A stretch of 22,709 nucleotides of DNA from IMG/VR virus record IMGVR_UViG_3300033148_002604, positions 717-23,425 of that record. One strand, given 5' to 3'. The stretch is from a virus. A program made the translations under genes and the position numbers. This document shows positions 12,670-21,604 of this stretch, one piece after another (within the stretch, counting starts at the first letter, position 1; each line of letters begins with the position of its first letter). Under the pieces are notes generated by a model, which saw only the letters and a list, made by a program, of their open reading frames with translations, did not search any database and was not told the origin of the DNA.

Positions 12670-12694
12670 TGAAACCTATAAAATAGGAGGTCTT

Positions 12695-13468
12695 ATGAAA
12701 AAGCGATTGATTGATAGGAAATTTCCTAAGTTGTTGGAAACTTTAAAGGCCACCGATGTTCTTGATAGAATTGAGTCTGTCAAGAACAAAGATGGTCGTA
12801 GGCAGTATCATATTGATGCTACATCCGGTAAGATTACCACTATCTTGCCTGATGGAATGGATATAAATTCACCCTGGATACATGCTTATCAAGATCCTGA
12901 CAGAAATTGTCGGTTATATCATTTGCTCTTTGACTGTTTTGAATTTATTCCGACTACTTGTATGAATTGCTGGAAGGTTGTTGCTCGGCCAAGATCGGTA
13001 AAGGAATTAATTGCTGTTGCCAAAGCTCAAGAAATTTTAGGCTTTTATGGCAAAGCAGGTATTGAGGAAAGACCTTATGTTCACGCCCTCTATGGAGCTT
13101 ACTGGTACACAAACTCTAAAGAGGAAGGTGAGGAACGATATGAACAGGTGAAGAAGTTTCTGGCAAAGGAAATCTCACCGGATATAAAGGTTATTCTCAA
13201 AAAATACTGCTCTGAAATGGAAGCTAAACTTGGACCAAGCACAGGGTATAAGCAACCAACATTAGCAAAATATTGGGAACATCGAGTTGGTGAATTGGTT
13301 GATTTGCCTGGGGATAAAACCTTGCAACCAAAATATTTAAAAGATCACGTTATGCTGAATTGGTTGCGATTTGCCTATGTCAACGGCGATAATACCGTTC
13401 TGGAATTTAATGAGGGCAAACATTTCACATCACAACCTGTTACATACAGGAATAATAGGGAGGAATAA
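12695..13468 (+). CDS. Conserved phage hypothetical protein with Cys cluster (257 aa)
   Basis: 257 codons with ATAGGAGG upstream. C72, C81, C89 and C92 lie close together, the last two in TTCMNCWKVVARPRS (about 87-101). The C-terminal half has AGIEERPYVHALYGAYWYTN, EEGEERYEQVKKF and PDIKVILKKYCSEMEAKLGP, segments I recognise as conserved in environmental caudoviruses without assigned function. The Cys spacing suits a metal site. Between the cement protein and the adaptor, a head-completion or virion-enzyme role is possible but not shown. Confidence 0.75.
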   Translation: MKKRLIDRKFPKLLETLKATDVLDRIESVKNKDGRRQYHIDATSGKITTILPDGMDINSPWIHAYQDPDRNCRLYHLLFDCFEFIPTTCMNCWKVVARPRSVKELIAVAKAQEILGFYGKAGIEERPYVHALYGAYWYTNSKEEGEERYEQVKKFLAKEISPDIKVILKKYCSEMEAKLGPSTGYKQPTLAKYWEHRVGELVDLPGDKTLQPKYLKDHVMLNWLRFAYVNGDNTVLEFNEGKHFTSQPVTYRNNREE

Positions 13469-13471
13469 ATC

Positions 13472-13876
13472 ATGGCAAGAAAAAAGAGATATATGTGTTT
13501 AACCGAGTGTCAGATTTTTGTAGAGATTGAGGGGAAAACTTATCCAAAACGATATAAGTTTGGTGATCCGATTGAAGCACATGAAGCTCCTAATGCACAT
13601 TTCATTGAAGTAGATGAAAGAGACTATGAGGCAGCGCCACGGGAAATCATGGAGCGAATTTTAGATGATCTTGGAATTGGATATCAACATGATTGGACAG
13701 ATGACACTCTTCAAAGAATTTATCTTGCTTATTTGCATAGTGAGAAAAAGAAAGAAGAACTGGAATCCTTAAAGAAAAGGGCCAAGGAAATAGGTGCTAA
13801 GGTTTATCATGGCTGGAAAGATCCACAGAAATTCAGGAAAGCAATTGAAGCTAAGGAAATTCAAATGAGTGCTTAA
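13472..13876 (+). CDS. Hypothetical head-region protein (134 aa)
   Basis: 134 codons, start three bases after the previous stop, with GGGAGG upstream. N-terminal half is beta-like with YKFGDPIEAHEAPNAHFIEV, a pattern common in short phage head proteins. The C-terminal half (from TLQRIYLAYLHSEKKKEELE) is a charged, coiled-coil-like helix ending near KDPQKFRKAIEAKE. No enzymatic motif. Co-transcribed with the 12695 gene and the adaptor; may be a head accessory protein. Confidence 0.7.
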   Translation: MARKKRYMCLTECQIFVEIEGKTYPKRYKFGDPIEAHEAPNAHFIEVDERDYEAAPREIMERILDDLGIGYQHDWTDDTLQRIYLAYLHSEKKKEELESLKKRAKEIGAKVYHGWKDPQKFRKAIEAKEIQMSA

Positions 13877-13889
13877 TTAGAGGTCTAAC

Positions 13890-14744
13890 ATGGCAATCGA
13901 AGGCGATGTTGATATATGCAATCTGGCATTGCATAAGGTAGGAAATCTATCTATTACAGCCGCAGAACTCGCTGATCCTGGTAATGAACCGGCAGCCTAT
14001 CATTGTGCGTCCTTGTATGAACCTGAGCGAGATATGATGCTTGCGGCCCATCCCTGGAATTTTGCTTTAAAGCGAGTCGAATATAATATTGATGATCTCA
14101 AGGATACTATTACGGCTTCGACTGCTGCCAGCCCTGTTGTCATTACCGGTACGGATATTTCGGTTGCTAACATTCTTGAGGGTCTGGGTGTTTACATCTG
14201 GGATACCGGCATAGACGATCTTGACGGTGATATTTATGTGGCTACTAATGTAGTCGATGCTTCACAAACCCTTGAGCTTTACAAGAGAGATAGAATTACA
14301 AAGGTTGATGGGAGTGCCTATGGTGTAGCAACTTCCGGTTATATCAGGCTTGCTCCATTGTTAAGCGAGTATGATTATATGTTCAAATTGCCGGATAATT
14401 GTTTAAGAGTTTTTAAGTTAATGCCCGCTAATTACAACTTCACGGTAGAACAGGGATATTTATTGACTGATGATGATGAACCTCATGTTAAATATATTGA
14501 AAAGGTTACGGATGTTAGTAAATATCCTGCTCCGTTTGTAATGGCATTAGCTACTAAAATGGCAGCAGAACTCTGGTCGGCTTTAGCAGGAAAGCCAAAA
14601 GAAAAAGCAAGGACTTTAGAATATCTTGAAAAAGTTGTATTGCCACGAGCGCAACGATTAAATGCTATTGAGAAATTGGATAAAACTAAAGGTCGTAAAT
14701 CTGATTTAAATGAGCTTACCGCATGGCAAAAAGAAGGGCATTAA
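13890..14744 (+). CDS. Head-tail adaptor (gp11-like tail tubular protein A)
   Basis: 284 codons. The N-terminus DVDICNLALHKVGNLSITAA, LYEPERDMMLAAHPWNFALK and the later YDYMFKLPDNCLRVFKL match the podophage adaptor family that forms the ring between portal and nozzle. The two conserved blocks are separated by about 95 residues (63-157) of beta-rich sequence not typical of the core fold, an inserted domain. The helical C-terminus (MALATKMAAELWSALAGKPK...) is as expected. Its last 22 bases overlap the next gene's start. Identification good, insert noteworthy. Confidence 0.85.
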   Translation: MAIEGDVDICNLALHKVGNLSITAAELADPGNEPAAYHCASLYEPERDMMLAAHPWNFALKRVEYNIDDLKDTITASTAASPVVITGTDISVANILEGLGVYIWDTGIDDLDGDIYVATNVVDASQTLELYKRDRITKVDGSAYGVATSGYIRLAPLLSEYDYMFKLPDNCLRVFKLMPANYNFTVEQGYLLTDDDEPHVKYIEKVTDVSKYPAPFVMALATKMAAELWSALAGKPKEKARTLEYLEKVVLPRAQRLNAIEKLDKTKGRKSDLNELTAWQKEGH

Positions 14745-17700
14745 TCCTGTGTTTTATATTGCTTTTTGTGTCAAGTTATGCACTTGCGCAGGACGATGCA
14801 TATCTATTCTCAAATTTTACGGCAGGGGAGCTTACCAGAAAACTTGATTCCCGGATGGATTTCAATAAGTTTTTCAATGGTGCAAGAACCCTTGAGAATA
14901 TGATTGTCTATCCTCAGGGGGGAGCGTCTAAACGGCCTGGGTTTAAGTTCATCCATGAAGCTAAATTCTCCGATAAAGAATCCCGCCTGATTCCTTTCGT
15001 TTTTTCCGATACGCAAGCTTATATCCTCGAATTTGGAGACGAATATATCCGCTTTTATATGGACGGCGGAATAATTGTAGAGGACGGCTTCGATCTAATA
15101 AGCACCGGCGGTTTTGAAGGGGGAGTGACCAATTGGGAAGCGTTAAGTGGAGCTTCCCGATATGCCAGTGGGGTTACTTATCAGGCCGGGTCATATAGTT
15201 GCTTGCTCACAGAAGTGGGTGGCACGGGAACGGGCTATCATCCGACAGCCTGCTGCACCGACCCTGACGATGATCAGGATAATACGACTGGGTGGACTCA
15301 AGGTGGTACTGCAACAATTTCAAGTGAGGCTGGAGGAGTAACAGGCCAGCGGTTGAAGGTTGCAGCCACAGGAGGGGCTAATGCAAGGGCTTACAAATCT
15401 GGTATAACTCTGATCGCTGGTAAATTATATAGATTGAAGGTAAAGGCTGGGGCTGATGTTGGAGATGAACATGAGATTCGGATATACTCAAGTGTATATG
15501 GTGGTGATGCTTATAATTCCGGTGAGATCGCAGGAGAAGGAGCAGGAACATGGACTACATATGATGTAATTTTTGAGTGTCCATCAACTGAGACAACTTG
15601 GCAAATTTATTTAACGGCTATCAACAACGGCGACAACGCCTATTTCGATAATGTCAGCCTGAACCTGCAAAACCCGACTGCCGGTTCCGGTATGTGGCAA
15701 CATGTTGATAGCGGGATCACGGAATTTGAGCCTTATGAACTATCTTGGTATGCCCTTGAAGGCTCTTCAGGTGTGACTTATACTTATGCTGTATTGGACT
15801 ATGTGAGTGGAGCTACTTTAGTATCGGGTGTTACGGACGCCGATTCACCCGGGGCCTGGACTACAAAAAGAATCTGCAATTTTACTGCACCTGTTGATTG
15901 TACGGGTGTGACAGTCGAATTTATCTTAAGTGAAACAGGCGGAACTACATGCTATTTCGATACAGTAATCTTAAAACATACAGCCTACCCTTATGAAGTA
16001 ACCACGTCTTTTGAAGAAGATGATCTAAGCATTATCAAATATGCTCAGTCAGCAGATATCCTCTATCTTGTGCATCCTGATTTTGCTCCACAGAAATTGA
16101 GCAGATCGGGGCATACCGACTGGACACTTCAAGATATAAGTTTTAAGCCGTTTCCTTCAAGCGTGCAAGACACTGATATATCTTCCGGCATTACAATTAT
16201 GTATAGCACATTTGGTTCGGGCGTGACCGTGACTGCCGATGCAGGAACATTCCAAAGTGGAGATGTAGACAGACAGATTATTTATGGAACTGCCAAAGCT
16301 ATTATTACAACCTACACCAGCGCAACACAAGTCACAATAGATATTATTGATGACTTTCCCGAATCGGACGTGACTATTCCTTCCGGTGATTGGACTTTGA
16401 GAAATACACCTACAGGGAAAATTACACCTAATAAAAAAGAACCTCAAGGGGCTGTAATAACCATTACCTCTTCCAAGAATTCTTTCAGGGCAGGAGATAT
16501 AGGGAAATATATAGCAGTCCATGATGGGTTTGTGAAATTATACGGTTATCAGACAGCCAGTTCTGTAACAGGTGAAATCTTAAAAGTATTAGATGCTGTA
16601 ACTGCTACCGATACTTGGACCTTGGAATCAGATGATTGGTCGGCTTCCAATGGTTATCCATCATGTGTAGAATTCTTTGAGGAACGGTTATATTTCGCAG
16701 GTTCTAATGCTTATCCCCAGACTTTATGGGGGAGCCAGAGTGGAGATTACGAGAATTTTACGCCTGGGCCGGACGATAGTGATGCCGTGACATTCACGAT
16801 TGCAGCAGATCAGGTTAATGTTATCCGCTGGATGAAAGCTATTGATAAATTGCTTATTGGAACGATCGGCGGCGAATGGTGGATGGCTGGTTCAGGGGAT
16901 TGGGATCCGGTAACACCTTCTTCTGTGACTATCAGGAGAGAAACGAATTATGGTAGTCAGAATATTAATCCGATTGTAATTGATAATTCAGTTTTGTTTG
17001 TCCAGAAACCAGGCAAAAAGATAAGACGGTATGGCTACAATTATACTGAGGACGCTTATAGAGGACAAGATATATCTATCCTTGCCGAACATCTAACAAA
17101 CAATTATGCAATTACAGAATTAGCATATCAGCAGAGTCCGAATCAAATATTATGGGCATTGCGGGCAGATGGGGATTTGCTTGGTCTGACTTATATGCCG
17201 GAACATGAGATTTCAGCATGGCATAGACATAGCACGGAAGGCGATTTTGAGAGCATTGCGGTAATTCCCGGAACTATCCAAGACGAACTTTGGGTAATTG
17301 TAGAGCGATTTATTGATGGTGTTCAATACCGATTTGTTGAGCAAGGTCAGTCTGACGAATGGGATTATACATGGGGCGAAACGACAACTACAAATGATGC
17401 GACATATCCGATGGATGATGGGTGTACGCTTCTAATTGAGAGTGATACCACGGATGGAAGCCAGGTATTCGTAGATAGCAGCCCTTATGCCCATACTATT
17501 AGTTATACAGGAGACATAGAACATAGTACAACACGACAGAAATTTGGGGCGAGCTCTATTTTTATGGATGGAATAAATGACTATCTATCCCTTGCTCAAC
17601 ATGATGGATTTAAGTTTGGGAGTGGAGATTTTACGATTGATTTTTGGACTAATAATTTAGGTGGTGGAGGGGAAGCCCTTACTTATGGTGATAAGGGGGT

Positions 17701-18826
17701 TGAAATAGCTTGGTATGTTAATGTGGGGCCTGCAACTGGGACTCAGAAGTTTACTTTCTGCTATACGACAACAGGGTTGAATTATGTGTCTTTGCAGAGC
17801 GGGGCTGTTATACTTTCTGCTACCCAATGGTATCATATCGCAGTTACAAGAAAAGATGGAACTACATATCTGTTTGTGGATGGTGATTTACAAACTACAG
17901 AGGCCAGCGGGACAACTTCCTATTTTGAGCTTACTCCTGGATGGGCAGATTCTAAGCTTTATGTGGGAAATGACCATTTTGCAACGGCAGACACAAGTGG
18001 TTATTTAGATGAAATCCGTATCGTAAAGGGTGAGGCAATTTGGACTTCTGATTTTATCCCCCCTGCCCGTATATACAGCGACCCTGTTTACGCTACCACA
18101 ACCACGGAAACCATGACCGATTCAGAGGCGGGGTTCTATATTGATTCCGGCCTTATTTATGACAATAGCTATGACATTGCCGATATAAGCGGCACCTCTC
18201 CTATTATCATTACGTTAGAAGAAGCTCACGATATTGTAAGTGGAGATACGGTCTATATCAAGAGTGTCCAGGGCATGACAGAATTGAACGACACTGATTG
18301 GTCAGTGTTGAGCGTGGGCGGTGTCACGGTGGCCATTAAGCAGGATGGTACGCTTTTTGGCACATATACACAGGGCGGCACAGTACAAGTACTCACCAAT
18401 AGCGTAACCGGCTTAGAGCATTTAGCAGGTGTAATGGTAAGTATTCTTGCAGATGGAAATGTTTTAGACGATCAACAGGTGACTTCTTCTGGTGGTCTAA
18501 GCTTTTCAGATTATTATAAGGAAATTCATGCAGGTTTAGGATATACGGCTACACTTGAAACTGTGGATGTGCCAAAGCAATTCGGGAAGGCAAAGAGATT
18601 GCCTCAAATACACCCACGGTTTTTCAGAACTTCCTATGCTGAATTTGGGCCTGATACAGACCATCTTACTACTGTAAATTTTCCAAGCGGGGAAACCCCA
18701 TTCACGGGCGAAATGGAAAAAGGTTTGAATTTCCCTAAAGGTTGGGGAACAGAACAAGTAATTATGTTCACAAATGACGAACCATTGCCTATGGCTATAT
18801 CGGGCATTATAGTGGATTACGAATGA
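14723..18826 (+). CDS. Tail nozzle protein (gp12-like tail tubular protein B) with signal peptide and lectin-like inserts
   Basis: 1367 codons, far longer than the usual ~800. Residues 1-22 (MAKRRALILCFILLFVSSYA, then LA-Q) form a clear Sec signal peptide. From about 27 (LFSNFTAGELTRKLDSRMDF, continuing FNGARTLENMIVYPQGG) the nozzle fold begins; it resumes at about 429 (FEEDDLSIIKYAQSADILYL, then PQKLSRSGHTDW) and ends with YAEFGPD...MAISGIIVDYE. Inserts: a carbohydrate-binding-like beta sandwich at about 125-176 plus 324-420, itself interrupted by a second such domain at about 177-323; a LamG/concanavalin-like domain at about 890-1122 (SIFMDGINDYLSL, FTIDFW, WYHIAVTRKDG, YLDEIRIVKG); and a small repeat domain near 1155-1215 (HDIVSGDTVYIKSVQGMTEL). 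No good ribosome site; it overlaps the adaptor by 22 bases. Likely forms the tail tube tip and contacts glycans. Confidence 0.85.
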   Translation: MAKRRALILCFILLFVSSYALAQDDAYLFSNFTAGELTRKLDSRMDFNKFFNGARTLENMIVYPQGGASKRPGFKFIHEAKFSDKESRLIPFVFSDTQAYILEFGDEYIRFYMDGGIIVEDGFDLISTGGFEGGVTNWEALSGASRYASGVTYQAGSYSCLLTEVGGTGTGYHPTACCTDPDDDQDNTTGWTQGGTATISSEAGGVTGQRLKVAATGGANARAYKSGITLIAGKLYRLKVKAGADVGDEHEIRIYSSVYGGDAYNSGEIAGEGAGTWTTYDVIFECPSTETTWQIYLTAINNGDNAYFDNVSLNLQNPTAGSGMWQHVDSGITEFEPYELSWYALEGSSGVTYTYAVLDYVSGATLVSGVTDADSPGAWTTKRICNFTAPVDCTGVTVEFILSETGGTTCYFDTVILKHTAYPYEVTTSFEEDDLSIIKYAQSADILYLVHPDFAPQKLSRSGHTDWTLQDISFKPFPSSVQDTDISSGITIMYSTFGSGVTVTADAGTFQSGDVDRQIIYGTAKAIITTYTSATQVTIDIIDDFPESDVTIPSGDWTLRNTPTGKITPNKKEPQGAVITITSSKNSFRAGDIGKYIAVHDGFVKLYGYQTASSVTGEILKVLDAVTATDTWTLESDDWSASNGYPSCVEFFEERLYFAGSNAYPQTLWGSQSGDYENFTPGPDDSDAVTFTIAADQVNVIRWMKAIDKLLIGTIGGEWWMAGSGDWDPVTPSSVTIRRETNYGSQNINPIVIDNSVLFVQKPGKKIRRYGYNYTEDAYRGQDISILAEHLTNNYAITELAYQQSPNQILWALRADGDLLGLTYMPEHEISAWHRHSTEGDFESIAVIPGTIQDELWVIVERFIDGVQYRFVEQGQSDEWDYTWGETTTTNDATYPMDDGCTLLIESDTTDGSQVFVDSSPYAHTISYTGDIEHSTTRQKFGASSIFMDGINDYLSLAQHDGFKFGSGDFTIDFWTNNLGGGGEALTYGDKGVEIAWYVNVGPATGTQKFTFCYTTTGLNYVSLQSGAVILSATQWYHIAVTRKDGTTYLFVDGDLQTTEASGTTSYFELTPGWADSKLYVGNDHFATADTSGYLDEIRIVKGEAIWTSDFIPPARIYSDPVYATTTTETMTDSEAGFYIDSGLIYDNSYDIADISGTSPIIITLEEAHDIVSGDTVYIKSVQGMTELNDTDWSVLSVGGVTVAIKQDGTLFGTYTQGGTVQVLTNSVTGLEHLAGVMVSILADGNVLDDQQVTSSGGLSFSDYYKEIHAGLGYTATLETVDVPKQFGKAKRLPQIHPRFFRTSYAEFGPDTDHLTTVNFPSGETPFTGEMEKGLNFPKGWGTEQVIMFTNDEPLPMAISGIIVDYE

Positions 18827-19605
18827 GACTGAAGAAAACCATAATTTGTTTAATTATTTTGACTTTCGGAGTGATTGCTTTTACAGGAAGCGATGCTTTT
18901 AAATATCATAGTCAACGAGTCTACAAAATTTTTAACGATGATCTTGTACCTAAGCAAACGGGGCAAAGTGGAAAGTATCTAATAACTGATGGGGGTAGTT
19001 CTTCATGGACAGATTCAGGTGATTTTGCCAGTGCTACTATAGGGGATGGAACTAATTACACAGAAATCAAATCAGACGGTGAAGTTAATCTGCATGGTAC
19101 GGCCAGAGTTAAAAGGGCTTCGTGGTTGCCATTTAATTCTTTAAAAGCACCAGGAACAAAACCGGCGGAGTTTAAAGAATGGGGAATAAGTGGAGTATGG
19201 GAATTTTCGGATGGAACTGATGATACAGTAGTTTTCAACATCCAAACCCCTGCTTACATGGATATAACCGTTGCCCCGTCAATACTGGTAGGATGGAGTA
19301 CAAATACAACGGCAACGACTGAAACGGCGATCTGGCAATTGGAATATTTATGGACTTCAGAAGGAGAAGACACAACCGCAGCAGCGCAGGGAACTTTAAC
19401 TGTTAATTCCAACGCTGTTGCTCAGGCGAATGGTTTGGTTGTTGCAAAAATCACGGGCATTGATTTACCGAGTGCGACAGATGCCTGCATACATTGTAGA
19501 TTTAAAAGGTTAGGCGCTGATCCAGCTGATGATTTAACTGACACGGCAGAGCTTCACGGAATTTGTTTTAAGTATACCTCAGATAAATTAGGTGAGGCTC
19601 TATGA
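18823..19605 (+). CDS. Fibre-like virion protein with N-terminal signal peptide (260 aa)
   Basis: 260 codons, ATGA overlap with the nozzle stop. The first ~25 residues (MRLKKTIICLIILTFGVIAF) are a basic-then-hydrophobic signal or anchor segment. Next come QTGQSGKYLITDGGSSSWTD and GDFASATIGDGTNYTEIKSD, motifs common at the start of tail fibres, then from about 95 a beta-rich domain (VWEFSDGTDDTVVFNIQTPA...WQLEYLWTSEG) like receptor-binding or collar jelly-rolls of environmental phages. Its position between nozzle and internal virion proteins suits a tail appendage. Receptor unknown. Confidence 0.75.
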   Translation: MRLKKTIICLIILTFGVIAFTGSDAFKYHSQRVYKIFNDDLVPKQTGQSGKYLITDGGSSSWTDSGDFASATIGDGTNYTEIKSDGEVNLHGTARVKRASWLPFNSLKAPGTKPAEFKEWGISGVWEFSDGTDDTVVFNIQTPAYMDITVAPSILVGWSTNTTATTETAIWQLEYLWTSEGEDTTAAAQGTLTVNSNAVAQANGLVVAKITGIDLPSATDACIHCRFKRLGADPADDLTDTAELHGICFKYTSDKLGEAL

Positions 19606-19638
19606 TAAAGAAAAGAAGACCAATTTAAAGGAGCAATT

Positions 19639-20097
19639 ATGTTTGCACTTATAATGGCCGGACTTGGAATGGCAATGACAGCATATGGTCAAATTAGTGG
19701 CGGGCTTGCTCAAAAGAGTATGGCAGACCGTAATGCTCAGATTGCTATGCAACAAGCTCAAGCAGCAAGGGCGGCAGCGGCAGTCAAAGCTCAATTAACA
19801 AGAAAGAAAGGGGAGCGTCTGAAGTCAGCCCAAAGAGCTAAAATGGCTATTACAGGGGCAGAGCTTGGTAGTGGAAGCTTTCTTGAAGTTGCTGGTGAGA
19901 CTGAAAAAGATATTGCCCTTGATGTGGCTACAGTCTTATGGGGCGGGGAAACAGAAGCAAGACAATTTGAAAGCCAGGCAGCTATGGATAGATGGACAGG
20001 GAAACAGGCAAGAAAGGCTGGCTGGATTAAAGGATTTGGAAGCCTACTTGGCGGGACAGCCGGAATTAATATAGCAGCGTCTAAAATAACGGGTTAA
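19639..20097 (+). CDS. Internal virion protein (gp14-like)
   Basis: 152 codons, AAAGGAG ribosome site. Short hydrophobic N-terminus (MFALIMAGLGMAMTAYGQIS), then a long Ala-rich helix (NAQIAMQQAQAARAAAAVKA), the typical 'GSxxxVxxETEKDIxLDVxTVLxGGExEARQFExQAAMDRWxGKQARKAG' layout, and a Gly-rich tail FGSLLGGTAGINIA. This is the gp14/internal-core type that is ejected first and forms a pore in the outer membrane in T7. Followed by two larger core proteins, as in T7-like phages. Confidence 0.8.
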   Translation: MFALIMAGLGMAMTAYGQISGGLAQKSMADRNAQIAMQQAQAARAAAAVKAQLTRKKGERLKSAQRAKMAITGAELGSGSFLEVAGETEKDIALDVATVLWGGETEARQFESQAAMDRWTGKQARKAGWIKGFGSLLGGTAGINIAASKITG

Positions 20098-20098
20098 T

Positions 20099-21604
20099 AT
20101 GCCTAAAATACCACAATATCAGAGAACTCAATTACCTTCAGGGCAAGTGCCAAGTGTAAGGGGTGATTTAGCCACAGCAGCATTAGTGCCAAAAGCAATA
20201 GCGGGTGTGGGCGAGGAAATGCAGGACGTAGGGGTGTTGCTTGCCAAACATGCGGCGGCAAAACAAGACCAGCGAAATGATCTTGAAACCCTATCTCTTT
20301 GGAATCAATGGCAAGATAAAGCCTTTACTATGAGACAGGGGTATATGGGGCAAAAAGGATTGAAAGCCACTAATATAGTTTCGGAGTACCGTACAGAATA
20401 TGAAAAAGGATTTAGTGAATTTCTAAAAGGAGCTTCTAACGATCAGGTTAAACAAGCCTTGGCAAAAATAAATAGTCGGTCAAGAATGACTGGGCTTACC
20501 TCTCTTGCTACATATTCAAGGGCTGAAACAGAAAGATTTAAAGGACAAGAATTTGCTGATTTAAAATTACATGCCCGAAATGCTGTTTTAGAAGATTCAA
20601 GCGATGCTTCTTTTTCTGAACAAGCAGGGATTGGATTAGCTTTTATTTCAAAGAACTATCCAGGTGATGAGAATAAAAAGGCTGAGTTTTATAAAGAAAT
20701 TATAGATACCAGGGTTAGGGGCTTAATAGACAGTGACCCTGTTAAGGCTAAACAGGTGTTGAAAGACAATAGGGTTGCTTTGGGTGATGATTTTTATACA
20801 TTACAGGATAAATTAAAATCAAGCGAGAAAGCCAAGGAAGATGAGGTTAAACGACAAGCGAAAATAGTTGAAACGGTTGCCGAAAATTTAAAGAAAGAAG
20901 CGGTTTTAGAAACTGAGGATAATTTTCTTGATTTAAGTTTAAAAGATCAACTTACTATTCCAATGGTCAGGGATTCTGTACTTTCTGTACAACGTCAAGA
21001 GCATTGGATAAGTACGGTTGATAAACAGGCAAAAGGTGAAAAGATTTTTACTGTTACGGATTCAGGCTACTATGCAGAAAGAGAACAGGCTATTATTGAA
21101 GCAGATGGCAATTATGATTGGCGGTTAATACATCCTATAGATAAAAAACTAAACCGAACAGATGCTAATTTCCTTCGTAAGTTTGCAAAGGAAATTGCTG
21201 ATCCGAAAACAAGTTACATTGCGAAAATGACTTCAGAAGCAACTAAGACTATTGAAAAGCAAATTCAAAAGGGTAATGAGCTTGTCGGATGGGATCAAGC
21301 TACGGTTGATATTGCCCATAATGTTAAAATGGAACTACGCAAACAAATAGATGCTGAAGATGATTTAACTAAGAAACGTAATATGCTTGACCCAAGCCAC
21401 AAGGATTATATTGTCAGTAAATTAATCACGCCACATCTTCATACGCTTAATGAACAAGTAGAAATAATGGCAAGGAAATTTGAGGGGTTTGGAGAAAAAG
21501 AACCTGAAGAAAAGTCAAAATACCAAATTACAGCTACCGACCCTACTACTGGCAAAAGAGTAGGGTGGGATGCAGAAGAAAGAGAATGGAAACCAATCAA
21601 ATAA
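20099..21604 (+). CDS. Internal virion (ejection) protein, gp15-like
   Basis: 501 codons, start one base after the previous stop; weak ribosome site. N-terminal PKIPQYQRTQLPSGQVPS is the usual start of such core proteins, followed by helices with DLATAALVPKAIAGVGEEMQ and long charged helical stretches throughout (for example MTSEATKTIEKQIQKGNE). The C-terminus TGKRVGWDAEEREWKPIK is a short beta hairpin. No catalytic motif. It should line the trans-envelope channel with its neighbours. Assignment is by composition, size and gene order. Confidence 0.7.
   Translation: MPKIPQYQRTQLPSGQVPSVRGDLATAALVPKAIAGVGEEMQDVGVLLAKHAAAKQDQRNDLETLSLWNQWQDKAFTMRQGYMGQKGLKATNIVSEYRTEYEKGFSEFLKGASNDQVKQALAKINSRSRMTGLTSLATYSRAETERFKGQEFADLKLHARNAVLEDSSDASFSEQAGIGLAFISKNYPGDENKKAEFYKEIIDTRVRGLIDSDPVKAKQVLKDNRVALGDDFYTLQDKLKSSEKAKEDEVKRQAKIVETVAENLKKEAVLETEDNFLDLSLKDQLTIPMVRDSVLSVQRQEHWISTVDKQAKGEKIFTVTDSGYYAEREQAIIEADGNYDWRLIHPIDKKLNRTDANFLRKFAKEIADPKTSYIAKMTSEATKTIEKQIQKGNELVGWDQATVDIAHNVKMELRKQIDAEDDLTKKRNMLDPSHKDYIVSKLITPHLHTLNEQVEIMARKFEGFGEKEPEEKSKYQITATDPTTGKRVGWDAEEREWKPIK

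Noticed and set aside
14723-19605. Diversity-generating retroelement variable region, as in BPP-1
   Set aside because: No reverse transcriptase, template repeat or near-duplicate 3' segment is present in this window despite the BPP-1-like gene set.
19602-19628. Tiny frame MIKKRRPI overlapping the fibre gene stop
   Set aside because: Eight codons, no clear ribosome site, and its end lies next to the true ribosome site of the internal virion gene.
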